Source of the DNA: Amaurobius ferox | Lineage: Eukaryota; Arthropoda; Arachnida; Araneae; Amaurobiidae | Direction of reading: 5' to 3' | Assembly: GCA_951213105.1 (NCBI GenBank) | Contig: OX578153.1 | Location: 54,746,020 to 54,810,019, forward strand | Length of the DNA stretch: 64,000 nucleotides | Part shown: positions 1 through 11,737 of the stretch, piece after piece | Numbering within the stretch: position 1 is the stretch's first letter | Layout of the letters: every line of letters starts with the position of its first letter | The notes under the pieces: model-generated | What the model saw: the letters and a program-made list of their open reading frames with translations, nothing else | Told to the model about the DNA's origin: nothing | The model's database searches: none | Made by a program: the position numbers and the translations under genes

Positions 1-393
1 ACAAAATTTCTTAGATAAGTCGCTTGTGAGTCACCCTAGTGCTGATTAGATTTTGGTATGATTCAGAAAAACATAACCTGCCTTTTCTTGCAAAATGGCC
101 CGCAAAAATCGACAAAATATTAAATAAAAAACTACTTATTCTGAAATATATCCATTAAATTCTTGTTTTATACGTAATTTTTAACGAAGAATAAGACCAA
201 CCCATTACACCAGGACTAGCCGTTCTCGAGATATTTTTGCTTTTTTGTTTTTTTCTCTACGCCACCTTTGAAAATGAGTCAGTCCAGTTACCAAATGAGA
301 ACGAAAATTGAATTAATAGTGAATTAAATTTAATTGAAATAAAAGAATGTGTATATAAGTCCGCAGGGAAATTCATGTGCTGTCCATATCAGA
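1..393 (-). mobile_element. HINE-like unit, minus strand, cut by window edge
   Basis: Reverse-complement match to the 5' half of the HINE-like family: one internal module, the block read on the other strand as a CTCGAGAACGGCTAG-type sequence, and the TCTGATATGG start ending at 393. Its counterpart in copy B is the outer unit 18,241-19,780. Confidence 0.75.
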
Positions 394-945
394 TTTTTTT
401 AAACGATGGTATCAAAAGCTTAGTATGTGGCCATTATCAAATGACGAAACGACAATAAGTTGGAATGTGGAGGTATATTGTATATACCGGATGGAGATGG
501 GACCATAATTATGTTTTTCATGAAGCTAATTATTTAAACGAAGATTTTAATTCATTTTATAGAAAATTAATTCATTTTCAAGCAATGGAAGGACTTACGA
601 TCATGTGGAATTATGTTAAATTTAATTAAGATATTCTACATTTTACACGTATACAAATAAAACTCAATTTATTTAAAGCGACACCGACATGGTAAATATG
701 CTTATGGATAAAAAGACTGAAACGACTAAAAATATATACGCATTGGATGTTCAAGTTACACGAAATAAAATGAAATATACATTTCATTACTACTCCTAAA
801 ACAGCCTTAAAAAGCACTTCTTATCTACCACTGATAAAAACATCCCTTCTATCTGACTGATAAAATCACCTTCCTTGTGAAAAAATCACGTATCGTGTAA
901 AAGTTTCTCCCCTCTCCATTTGTAGTCTTATGTTATAGCATGGGG
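394..945. other. Unassigned duplicated sequence
   Basis: Unique-looking AT-rich sequence shared with 19,781-20,330. The 63-codon minus-strand reading frame inside it has no recognisable features. I see no gene. Confidence 0.4.
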
Positions 946-1105
946 TAGTGTAGCTCCTTAAGGAGCCCTGTGTTAAAAGTATAGTTCCTTAAGGAGCCCC
1001 GTGTTAAAAGTATAGCTGCTTAAGGAGCCACATGTTAAAGTATAGCTCCTTAAGGAGCCCCATGTTAAAAGTATAACTCCTTAATGAGCCCCATGAAAGT
1101 TTAGC
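946..1105. repeat. 31-bp minisatellite built on a perfect palindrome
   Basis: Five tandem copies with a period of about 31 bp. The clearest copies contain the 14-bp perfect palindrome GCTCCTTAAGGAGC, followed by a CC(A/G)TGTTAAA spacer; the last copy is degenerate (TTAATGAG). The same array lies at about 20,335-20,490 in copy B. Confidence 0.85.
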
Positions 1106-1484
1106 TTCAGGTGGCCCAGAAGCCCCGTATAATTTCCTACTCACCAATTTTAAGCCTAGTGATTTTCAACGGGATCGAATTTTAAGAGAACGCTATATAT
1201 TCTTGTAACAAATGTTATATGTTGGATACATCAATGATTTCCCATTTTATATTTATTTCCAATTAGCGTGCAATCGCATTTGAATAATCAAACATTTGAA
1301 CAGGCAAATTCTAAAAAAAAAAAAAAAAAATCCGATCATTGAAGAACACTACTTAATGGTATAATTTTTCTTGACAAAATGGCTGTTCCAATGAGCAGAT
1401 TTAATGGCTAAATATTGTCATATCACGTGCTAAGACGCTCTGCGAACTAATCCTAAACAAACACAGCTGACCAACTCTTCAATG

Positions 1485-1596
1485 AGAAGAAGTTACATAA
1501 ATATAAGTTCTTGCCTAGTATCCATCAGAAGATCAGAAGCTCTAAATAAACTGCTGAAGCTTAGAACGAGTTGAAGAAGTCCCTGTTTAAGACAAT
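1485..1596 (+). promoter_or_regulatory. Candidate core promoter and 5' UTR of the secreted-peptide exon
   Basis: A TATA-like stretch (ACATAAATATAAG, ~1,493-1,505) lies about 25-30 bp before an initiator-like TATCCATCAG (~1,518-1,527). A ~70-bp leader follows to the ATG at 1,597. A CACGTG E-box lies upstream (~1,423). All of it is kept in copy B. Confidence 0.4.
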
Positions 1597-1657
1597 ATGA
1601 ATATCTTTAAATATTTTGTTGTTCTTTGCCTTGTACTTGTCATGTATGCCATGCCCG
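1597..1657 (+). CDS. First coding exon of a putative small secreted peptide (copy A)
   Basis: The 61 coding bases give a typical signal peptide: Met-Asn, one Lys, a hydrophobic core (VVLCLVLVMY) and a small-residue end (AMPG). They stop at a strong donor (G|GTAAG) that leaves a phase-1 intron. This plan, a signal peptide alone in exon 1, is common for short secreted arthropod peptides including antimicrobial and neuropeptide-like precursors. I cannot assign a family. No second exon is visible: the acceptor-like TTTGTAG near 2,278 would give an immediate stop. Copy B (20,986) keeps the ATG, frame and donor with two changes (F to L, V to A), which argues that the frame was selected. The gene may be incomplete or broken by the insertions at 2,305. 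Confidence 0.45.
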
Positions 1658-2304
1658 GTAAGATTTTTTTATTAAATTACAAAACACATTATGACCAGAA
1701 TGAAATATAAGGTTTTATTAAAAAAAAACAAAAAAAAACAGTGATATGTGTCTACTCTCTATTTGAAGAAACATATTAAAAGTTTTTAAGATTTTACGAT
1801 AGGATATTTATGATTGCCTGCAAATATCGCATGGTTCTTTCCCATCTACATAATAATAGTTTAACGTGTTTTTGTCTTTCCATACCCTCCAAAAGCCCTT
1901 CGGTGACTTAAACGGCCGAATCGTTGCATATTTATAGTATTGACCACGAGATAGAACTTAACGGATCCGGCTTTTAAATATCTTTTCCTCGGGGGATAGC
2001 AATATTGGGAGGGGAGCAATAATTTTTTTCAGAACCTCCATAAGGTAACCGGTGATCTATAAAGCTGAAATTTTTCACATTTTTACTATAAACCACGGAA
2101 AAGAATCCAACTTAGCCATTTTTCGATTAAGTCCATTATTTTCAACGCTGAATTTCATATATTTTTGAATAAATTTAAAATTTAAAATCATGCAACTTAA
2201 TCTTTTAAAAATATGAGTCTCCCTGACTCTTATTGGTTTAAAAATACGATATTAAAACTCTTTATGGTGTTTTGTAGGTTAATAGAAATGCAAATAATAA
2301 AAAA
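1658..2304 (+). other. Putative intron or flank of the peptide exon
   Basis: AT-rich sequence shared with 21,047-21,687. I see no coding potential. It ends in an A-run (TAATAAAAAA), which is the insertion site of two HINE-like units in this copy. Confidence 0.4.
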
Positions 2305-2893
2305 TCTGATGTGGGCAGCACATGACTTTCCCTGCAGACTTATATACACATTCTCTTTATTTTAATTAAATTTATTTCACTTTTATTCAATTTTCGTTCT
2401 CATTCGGTAACCGGGCTTATTTTCCAAGGTGGCGTAGGGAAAGTACGAAAAACTAAAATATCTCGAGAACGGCTAGTCCTAGTGTAATCGGGTTGGTCTT
2501 ATTCTTTTCGTCGTTAAACATTACGTATTAAACGGGCATTTAATGGATATATCTAAGTATACCAAGTTCTTTAGTTTAGATTTTGAAGATTTTTGCGGGC
2601 CGTTTTGCAAAAAAAGGCAGGTTATTTTTTTCCGAATCGTACCAAAATCTAATCAGCACCAGAGTGGCCTATACGTGACTCATCTGCCGAATTTTGTGAA
2701 ATTCGGTTCATTAGTTTTTCAGCTAGAGTGGATACAAGCTTTTGCGGGCCATTTCGCAAAAAAAGGCGGGTTCTTTTATTCCGAATCGTACCCAAAACTA
2801 ATCAGCACTAGCCCCGCCCACAAGTGACTTACCTACCAAATTTTGTGAAATTCGGTTCATTAGATTTTTAGTTACAGTGGATACAAAATCTGC

Positions 2894-2932
<39 letters not shown>

Positions 2933-3676
2933 CACAGACACACGCACAGACGTCACGCTAAAAATGGTTTTTTCGTATTCTAGAGGTCTCGAAACGTGTA
3001 GACCCGTCGAAAACTCGAGTTGTGATTTTCGGCATGATTCCAATACTTTCCCTATACATTACCATGTATTGCAGGGAAAGTAAAAATCTGATGTGGGCAG
3101 CACATGACTTTCCCTGCAAACTCATATCCACGTTCTATTTATTTCAATTAAATGTAATTCAGTTTTAATTCAATTTTCGTTCTCATTCGGTAACCGGGCT
3201 TATTTTCAAAGGTGGCGTAGGGAAAGTACGAAAAACTAAAATATCTCGAGAACGGCTAGTCCTAGTGTAATGGGGTTGGTCTTATTCTTTTCGTCGTTAA
3301 ACATTACGTATTAAACGGGCATTTAATGGATATATCTAAGTATACCAAGTTCTTTAGTGTAGATTTTGAAGAGTTTTGCGGGCCGTTTTGCAAAAAAAGG
3401 CAGGTTATTTTTTTCCGAATCGTACCAAAATCTAATCAGCACCAGAGTGACCTATACGGGACTCATCTACCGAATTTTGTGAAATTCGGTTCATTAGTTT
3501 TTCAGCTAGAGTGGATAGAAGCTTTTGCGGGCCATTTCGCAAAAAAAGGCGGGTTCTTTTATTCCGAATCGTACCCAAAACTAATCAGCACTAGCCCCGC
3601 CCACAAGTGACTTACCTACCAAATTTTGTGAAATTCGGTCCATTAGTTTTTTAGTTACAGTGGATACAAAATCTGC

Positions 3677-3707
<31 letters not shown>

Positions 3708-3712
3708 CACAT

Positions 3713-3743
<31 letters not shown>

Positions 3744-3897
3744 CACAGACACACGCACAGACGTCACGCTAAAAATGGTTTTTTCGTATTCTAGAGGTCT
3801 CGAAACGTGTAGATCCGTCGAAAACTCGAGTTGTGATTTTCGGCATGATTCCAATACTTTCCCTATACAATACCATGTATTGCAGGGAAAGTAAAAA
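2305..3897 (+). mobile_element. Two head-to-tail HINE-like units (2,305-3,086; 3,087-3,897)
   Basis: Each starts TCTGATGTGGGCAGCACATG, has GACTTTCCCTGCA about 19 bp in, two tandem ~145-bp modules beginning GCGGGCC, a CAGA/CACA run, and ends in a hairpin (ACTTTCCCT...AGGGAAAGT) plus A-rich bases. Copy B at ~21,687 reads straight through the A-run without them, so this is a filled site with a known empty allele. The frames reading FCGP..CKK are translated repeat, not genes. Confidence 0.85.
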
Positions 3898-4442
3898 GTG
3901 AAGGGATCGAATTTTCGAAAGATGTTTTAAACTTGGGATTCCGCTAGCAAAGAATTTATATTCTTGAATATCTAGATACTTGGATTTAGAATTTCATTTC
4001 AAGTTAATAATTTTAATCCGAATGTTTGCTTTATATTCGTGAAGTTCAAATAGCATTATATTTAATTTTTCATGTGTTAATTTTTGCCTGACGTTCCCAT
4101 CTCTGTAACATCAATATTTTCTTAGGTGTAATGAACTCTCGGATATAACAAGTATTTTAACAACATAAGAGGAATATCTCATGAATTTAAACCTGAATAA
4201 CAAATATGAAACTAACTAATTAAGTATAATCCCAATATAGAAAATCATGAAATCTCCAAATAATGTACAAAATGTGGAGTCTAGAAATTCAATCTTCTAA
4301 GGAAGAATATTTAACGTTCTAACGTTTATTTTCCTTGCTTATATTAAACGTCTAACGTACTTTAATGAATCATGAGCTATAATGAATGGGGATCTGAAGT
4401 AAAAAGTCTGAAGTTAACTTATCTGAAAACACATAATATTGA

Positions 4443-4480
<38 letters not shown>

Positions 4481-4561
4481 TATTATTATTATATATAATA
4501 TATATATATATTATTAATACATATTAATATATTGATATATTAATATGAATACAAGTAAATA
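3898..4561. other. Duplicated non-coding sequence ending in (AT)n
   Basis: Shared with 21,688-22,260 in copy B. It ends in an (AT)n/(ATT)n microsatellite (~4,447-4,540) whose right part reappears at ~33,455-33,560. No gene seen. Confidence 0.6.
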
Positions 4562-5297
4562 TCTGATGAGGGCAGCACATGACTTTCCCTGCAGACTTAT
4601 ATCCACGTTCTCTTTATTTTAATGAAATTTAATTTACTTTTAATTCAATTTTCGTTCTCATTTGGTAAATGGACTTATTTTCAAAGCCGGCGTAGATAAA
4701 ATACAAAAAACTAAAATATCTCGAAAACAGCTAGTCCCAGTGTAATAGGGTTGGTCTTACTCTTTTCATCATTAAAAATTACGTATGAAACAAGCATTTA
4801 ATGGATGTATTTGAGCATACGTAGTTTTTTATTTTAGCTTTTGCGGGCCATTTCGCAAAAAAGGCAGGTTATTTTTTTCCGAATCGTATCAAAATCTAAT
4901 CAGCACCAGGGTAACCCACAAAGAGACTTATCAACCGATTTTTGTGAAATTCGGTCCATTAGTTTTTCAGCTAGAGTGGTTACATACAAATTTTGCGGAT
5001 CATTTCGCAAAAATAGGAGGGTTCTTTTATACCGAATTGTACCCTATCAGCACCAGAGTTGCCCACAAATGACTTACCTACCAAATTTAATGCAATTCGA
5101 TCAATTAGTCTTTTAGTTAGAGTGGATACAAAATCTGCACAGACAGACAGACACACACACACATCACGCTAAAAATAATTTTTTCGTACTCTAGAGGTCT
5201 CGAAAGGTGTAAATCCGTTGAAAACTCGAGTTGCGATTTTCGACATGATTCCAATACTTTCCCTATACATTTCCATGTATTGCAGGGAAAGTAAAAA
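4562..5297 (+). mobile_element. HINE-like unit, TCTGATGAG variant
   Basis: Full unit with the variant start TCTGATGAGGGCAGCAC, two modules, a short CAGA/CACA run and the terminal hairpin. The same variant in the same context is at 33,581, so this insertion is older than the segmental duplication. Confidence 0.8.
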
Positions 5298-6316
5298 CTA
5301 TTTTAACCTGACGTCTATGTGTGTGTGTGTGTGTGTCTGCACGTTTGTGCAATGTATGTATCCACGCTATCTCAAAATCTAATGGACCGAATTGGTATGT
5401 AAATCCGAAATGGTATGTAAAAATTTGGTATGTAAATCATCCGTGTGTGACCCTGGTGCTGATTTGATTTTGGTACGATTCGGGATAAAGCAACCCGCAT
5501 TTTTTTGCGAAATGGCCCGCAAAAATTTCCTGTATCCACTCCAACTGAAAAACTAATTTTTGCAAAATTTGGTAGATAAGTCACTTGTGGTACTGATAAG
5601 TCACCCTGGTACTGATTATGTTTTGATATGATGCGGAAAAGAAGAGCCTGCATTTTATTTACGAAATATCCCGCAAAAATAGTATATATCCACTCTAAGT
5701 CAATTAATCGCCTAAATTTCATAAAATTTGGTTGGTAAGTTATTTGGGTGTGACCCTGGTGCTGATCAGCTTTTGGTGGACGTTTGATTCGGAAAAATAG
5801 AACTCGCCTTTTCTTGGGAAATGGCCCTCAAAAATTGAATTTATCCACTCCGGCTGTCAAACTAATTGATCAAATTACACAAAATTTTATAGATAAGCCG
5901 CTCGTAGGATATTATGACGCTGGTTAGATTTTGATACGATTCGAAGGAAGAAATCTGCCTTTTTTTGCAAAGTGACCCGCAAATCTAATATATTCGTTCT
6001 AAAATAAAATATTACATGTCCAAGATAGTGAAACTCTAAAGTAAATCACTAAAATTGATGACATATACTAATTAAGTACTTGTCCTACATGTAACATTTG
6101 ACAACTAAGCCAATAAATCTGCCCCATGACTATAAGATGAACCAATTTCGAGATATTTTAGATTTTTGGAACTTAAGGATCTGAAGAATTTAAAGTGAAT
6201 TAAGTTGCCAAATGAAACGAAGATGAAATAAAAAGACAAATTGGATATAATATCAGAAAATTATCCATATTATTTTCTGCAATTAAACTCAATTTAATGC
6301 ATAATGAAATAAAAAG
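5298..6316 (-). mobile_element. Old, diverged minus-strand HINE-like unit with four modules
   Basis: Starts with the reverse complement of the post-microsatellite block (CTATTTTAACCTGACGTC), then a GT run and four degenerate module copies, recognisable by the reverse complement of GCGGGCCATTTCGC near 5,510, 5,665, 5,820 and 5,970. It lacks the terminal hairpin and is more diverged than its neighbours. Confidence 0.6.
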
Positions 6317-7682
6317 TCTGATGTAGGCAGGACATGACTTTCCCTGCAGTTTCAAATTCATATTTTCTTTATTTCTTTAATAATTCGTTAGATTGCACCA
6401 AATAATACCAAATTTGCATTTTTAATTCAATTTTAATTTTTGCTTGGTAATTGGACATTTTTCCAAAATCGGCGTAACGAAAATGCAAAATATCTCAAAT
6501 ATCTAGAGAACGGTTAGTCCTAAAGTATAATGGAGTGTGTTATATTCTTTTCCTTGTCAAAAATTGAGTATAAAACAAGAATTTAAATCATACATTTGAG
6601 CATACGTAGTCTTTTTCTTATGGTTTCTACGGGCCATTTCGTAAACAAAGGCAGGTTGCTCTTTTCCGAATTATACCAAAACTTAATAAGCACCAGAATA
6701 TTCCATATCCCACAAGTAACTTATCTACCAAATTTTGTGAAATTTGGTCAATTAATATTTTGGCTAGAATGGATATATGGAATTTTTACGCGCCATTCCG
6801 CAAAAAAAGACGGGTTCTGCTTTCACGAATCCTTCCAAGAACTAATCAGCACCAGGGTCTCATCCAAGTGATTTACCTACCAAATTTAATGAAATTCGGT
6901 CCAGTAGTTTTTTAGTAAGAGTGGATACATGAATGAATGATATGAAGGTGGGTGGCTCCAGAAGAGCCTAGCACATCGACCAGAGGTCTATTGTACTACC
7001 CCAAAAAGTGAAGGTCCCTAAGAGAAGAGACCAGTAGCCGTTGCGAACATAAGCAGGCACTTGACAGGAATGTCGTTCAGCTCCCAGGGTTCAATCACAT
7101 GACGACCAATGTATTCGAATCTGTGAGCAGAGTAGGCCTCACATTCACACAGAATGTGAGCTGCAGTTTCTTCGCTGTAATTGCAGCCTTTGCAAAGCGA
7201 ATCCTTGGAGACACCCATAATATTAAGATGTCTCTTGAGAGTGCAGTGCCCAGTAAGGAGCCCAACAGCTCTCCTGATGCCAGTTCTACTGAGCCTAAAA
7301 AGTTCCTTTTGACGTGCACTAGGGCAATTACAGTTGAGAATTTTCGCTTGCCTTTGTCCCTTAGTGTCACGCCAGTTCTTGCATTGAAGCTTCCTGAAGA
7401 TGTCAAAGACAATTCTTCTGATAAGATCATTGGGAATACCCAAGGCTGGCTCAAGAGTGGATACATACATTGCACACACAGACACACACACAGACACATA
7501 GACAGACACACAGATTGACAGACAGACACACACACGGACACATACAGACGTCACGCTAAAAATAATGTTTCATATTCTAGATGTCTCAAACTTATACATC
7601 CGTCGAAAACTCAAGTTGTGATTTTCGGTATGATTCTAATACTTTCCTTATACATTACCATGTATTGCAGGGAAAGTAAAAT
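6317..7682 (+). mobile_element. HINE-like unit interrupted by a LINE fragment
   Basis: First unit of the continuous array. Its modules, microsatellite and hairpin end (at ~7,676) are present, but 522 bp of LINE plus a 14-bp target duplication sit between the second module and the CACA run. Confidence 0.8.
6931..7452 (-). mobile_element. 5'-truncated non-LTR retrotransposon (LINE) inserted in a HINE-like unit
   Basis: Flanked by a perfect 14-bp duplication, AAGAGTGGATACAT, at 6,917-6,930 and 7,453-7,466. The minus-strand frame ending at 7,018 encodes the region after the polymerase/RNase H in Jockey/I/R1-type LINEs: an LSRT...GLLTGH...H block followed by a C-x2-C-x8-H-x4-C zinc knuckle (CKGCNYSEETAAHILCEC). 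Beyond the stop is a short 3' UTR ending in ATTC repeats at 6,931. 5' truncation, 3' tail and target duplication are the marks of target-primed reverse transcription. Only the last ~145 codons remain, so it cannot move by itself. The exact clade is uncertain. Confidence 0.8.
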
Positions 7683-10600
7683 TCTGATGTGGGCAGCACA
7701 TGACTTTCCCTGCAGACTCAAATTCGTTTTTTCTTTATTTCTTTAAGAACTCATTATATTGAGTTTAATTGCACAAAGTGACACTAAATTTGCATTTTTA
7801 ATTCAATTTTTGCTTTTATTTGGAAATTCGACATTTCTCCAAAGGCGGCATGAAAAAATGCGAAAAATCACAAATATCTCGAGAAAGGTTAGTCCTAGAG
7901 TAATAGAGTTGTTCTTATTCTTTTCCTCGTCAAAAATTACGAACAAAACAAGCATTTAATTGATACATTTGAACATACGTAGTCTTTCCTTAGATATTGG
8001 CGATTTTTGCGGGCCATTTCGTAAAAAAGGCAGGTTGTTCTTCTCCGAATCGTAACAAAATCTAATCAGCACCAGAGTATCCCACAAGTGATTTATCAAC
8101 CAAATTTTGCGAAATTTGGTCAATTAGTATTTCAGTTAGGGTGGATACATGATATTTTTGCGGGCCTTTACGCAAAAAAAGACGGGTTCTTTTTTTCCGA
8201 ATTGTACCAAAAACTAATCCGTACCAGGGTCCCACCCAAGGGTCTTACCTACTAAATTTTATAAGAATCGGTCCAGTAGTTTCATAGTTAGAGTGTATAC
8301 ATACATTACACAGACACACAGACAAACACACACACAGACGTCACGCTAAAAATAGTTTTTCGTCTTCTAAAGGTCTCCAAACGTGTAGATCCATGGAAAA
8401 CTCCAGTTGCGATTTTCGACATAATTCCAATATTTTCCCTATACATTACTATGTATTGCAGGGAAAGTAAAAATCTGATGTGGGCAGCACATGACTTTCC
8501 CTGCAGACTCAAATTCATATTTTTTTTCTTTAATAATTCATTAAATTGAGTTTAATTGCACAAAATAACACTAAATTGGCATTTTTAATTCAATTTCCGT
8601 TTTTGTTTGGTAACTGGACACTTTTCCTATAGCGGAGTAACAAAAATTCAAGAAATCTCAAATATCTTCAGAACGGTTAGTGATAAAGTGTAATGGAGTG
8701 TGTTATATTATTTTCCTCGTAAAAAATTGCGTGTAAAACAAGAATTTAATTGATACATTTGACCATACACTACTTAGTCTTTTTTTTAGATTTTGGCGGG
8801 CCATTTCGTAAAAAGGTTGTTCTTTTCCGAATCGTACCCACCAGAGTGTCCCACTATTAACTTATCTACCAAATATTATGAAATTTGCTCAATTAGTATT
8901 TCAGCTAGGGTGGATGCATGAAACTTTTGCTGGCCATTTCGTAAAAAAAGGCGGACTCTTCTTTTCTGAATCGTACCAAATTCTAATCAGCACCAGAGTA
9001 TACAACAAGTAACTCATTTACCTAATTTTGTGAAATTTGGTAAATTAGTATTTTAGCTAGAGAGGATACATGAAATCTTTACTGGCCATTTCGCAAAAAA
9101 AGGAGTTTCTGTTTTTACGAATCGTACCAAAAACTAATCAGCACCAGGGTCACATCCAAGTGACTTACCAAATTTTATGAAATTCGGTACATTAGTTTTT
9201 GAGTTAGAGTGGATACATACATTGCACAGATACACAGACAGACAGACAGATACACACACACAAACGTCACGTTAAAAATAGTATTTTTGTATTCTAGAGG
9301 TCTCGAAGCGTGTAGACTCGTCGAAAACTCGAGTTGCGATTTTCGGCATGATTCCAATACTTTCCCTATACATTACCATGTATTGCAGGGAAAGTAAAAA
9401 ATCTGATGTGGACAGCACATGACTTTCCCTGCAGATATATCCAAGTTCTCACTATTTTAATAAAATTTACTTCATTTTAATTCAATTTTCGTTCTCATTT
9501 GCTAAATGGACGTATTTTCAAATGTGGCGTAGATAAAATACGAAAATACTAAAATGTCTCGAGAACGGCTAGTCCTAGAGTAACGGGATTGGCCTTATTT
9601 TTTTTTTGTTAAATCTTACGTATAAAAAAGTGTTTAATGGACATATTTAATCATGAGTAGTTTTTATTTTAGAATTTGACGATTTTTGAGGGCCATTTTG
9701 AAAAAAAAAAACAGGTTATCCCCCGAATGGTACCAAAATCTAATCAGCACCAGAGTGACCCATAACAGACTTATCTACCGAGATTTGTGAAAATCGGTCC
9801 ATAAGTTTTTCAGCTAGAGTGGATACAAGTTTTTGCGGGCTATTTCGTAAAAAAGGGCGGGTTCTTTATAACGAATCGTACCCGAAATTAATCAGCACCA
9901 GATACGCCCACAAGTGCCTACCAAATTTTGTGAAATTACATCTATTAGTATTTTACTTAGAGTGGTTATAATATCTGCACAGACAGACAGACACACATAC
10001 ACACACACAGACGTCACTCTAAAAATTGTTTTATCGTATTTTAGATGTCCCGAAACGTGTAGATCCGTCGAAAACTCGAGTTGCGATTTTCGGCATGATT
10101 CGAATACTTTCCCTACACATTACCATGTATTGCAGGGAAAGTAAAAAATCTGATGTGAGCAGCACATGACTTTCCCTGCAGACTCAAATTCATATTTTTT
10201 TCTTTAATAATTCATTAAATTGAGTTTAATTGCACAAAATAACACTAAATTGGCATTTTTAATCCAATTTCTGTTTTTATTTGGTAATTAGACATTTTTC
10301 TAAAAGTAGCATAACTAAATGCGAATAATCTCAAATATATCGAGAATGGTTAGTCCTAGAGTAATAATCCTTATTATTTTACCCATCAAAAATTAAGTAT
10401 AAAACAAGCATTTAATTGATAAATTTGAACATACATAGCTTTTTTTAGATTTTGCGATTTTTGAGGGCCATTTCGTAAAAAAGGCAGATTGTTCTGTTCC
10501 GAATAATACCAAAATCTAATCAGCACCAGAGTATCCCCCAAGTCACTCATCCATCAAATTTTGTGAAATTTGGTCATTTAATATTTTAGTTAGAGTGGAT

Positions 10601-11737
10601 ACATGAAATTTTTGCGGGCCATTTCGCCAAAAATGGCGGGTTCTGTTTTTACGAATCATACCAAAAATTAATGAGCACCAGGGTCATTCCCAAGTGACTT
10701 ACCTACCAAATTTTATGAAATTCGGTCCATTAGTTTTTGAGTTAGAGTGGTTACATACATTGCACAGACAGACACACAGACAGACAGACAGACACACAGA
10801 CACACAGACACACACACAAACGTCACGCTAAAAATAGTTTTTTCGTATTCTAGAGGTCTCGAAACGTGTAGATCCGTCGAAAACTCGAGTTGTGATTTTC
10901 GACATGATTCCAATACTTTCCCTATACATTACCATGTATTGCAGGGAAAGTAAAATCTGATCTGGGCAGCATATGACTTTCCCTGCAGACTTATATTCAC
11001 GTTCTCTTTATTTTAATTAAATTTAATTCAATTTTAATTCAATTTTCGTCCTCATTTGAAAACTGGACTTCTTTTCAAAGGTGGCGTAGAAAAATTACAA
11101 AAAAAACTAAAATATCTCGAGAACGGCTAGATCTCGTGTAATGGGGTTGGTCTTATTCTTTTCTTCGTTAAAAATTACGTATAATACAAGCATTTAATGG
11201 ATATATTTCAGCATACGTAGTTTTCTAATTTAGATTTTGACGATTTTTGAGGGCCATTTTGCAAAAAAAGGCAGGTTGTTTTTTTCCGAATTGTACCAAA
11301 ATCTAATCAGCACCAGAGTGTCCTACAAGTGATTTATGTACCGAATTTTGTGGAATTCGGTCCATTAGTTTCTCAGCTAGAGTGGATGTAAGATTTTGCG
11401 GGCCATTTCGCAAAAAAGGCGAGTTCCTTTATCCCGAACCGTACCTAAAACTAATCAGCACCAGATTCGCCATCAAGTGACTAACCTACCAACTTTTATG
11501 AAATTAGGTCTATTAGTTTTTTAGTTAGAGTGGATACAAAATCTGCACAGACAGACACACAGACAGATACACAGACAAACAGACACACAGACACACACAG
11601 ACGTCACGCTAAAAATGGTTTTTTCGTATTCTAGACGTCTTGAAACGTGTAGATCCGTCGAAAACTCGAGTTGGGATTTTCGGCATGATTCCAATACTTT
11701 CCCTATACATTATCATGTATTGCAGGGAAAGTAGAAA
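7683..11737 (+). mobile_element. Five head-to-tail HINE-like units
   Basis: Units at 7,683-8,473, 8,474-9,401, 9,402-10,148, 10,149-10,955 and 10,956-11,737. Every junction reads hairpin, then GTAAAA (or GTAGAAA), then TCTGATG, with nothing between. The unit at 8,474 has three modules; the others have two. The units belong to different subfamilies, so the array was not made by one amplification. Confidence 0.85.

Larger units (their letters stand above)
1..4840 (+). repeat. Segmental duplication, copy A (truncated by window edge)
   Basis: Position 1 aligns with 18,599 and the match continues in the same orientation, about 97% identical where I compared by eye, past the palindromic minisatellite, the signal-peptide exon and the (AT)n tract near 4,450. 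It then pairs with 33,455-33,827, because copy B is split there by an 11-kb insertion. Copy A has two extra HINE-like units (2,305-3,897) that copy B lacks; copy B has one (18,720-19,527) that copy A lacks. The left end of the duplication lies outside the window. Confidence 0.85.

Noticed and set aside
626..817. 63-codon minus-strand frame with hydrophobic stretches
   Set aside because: No homologous features, and small differences in copy B do not favour silent sites; likely chance in AT-rich DNA.
4562..4580. Hammerhead ribozyme core (CTGATGAG), also at 33,582
   Set aside because: No matching GAAA box and stem arrangement; it is a variant start of the HINE-like unit.
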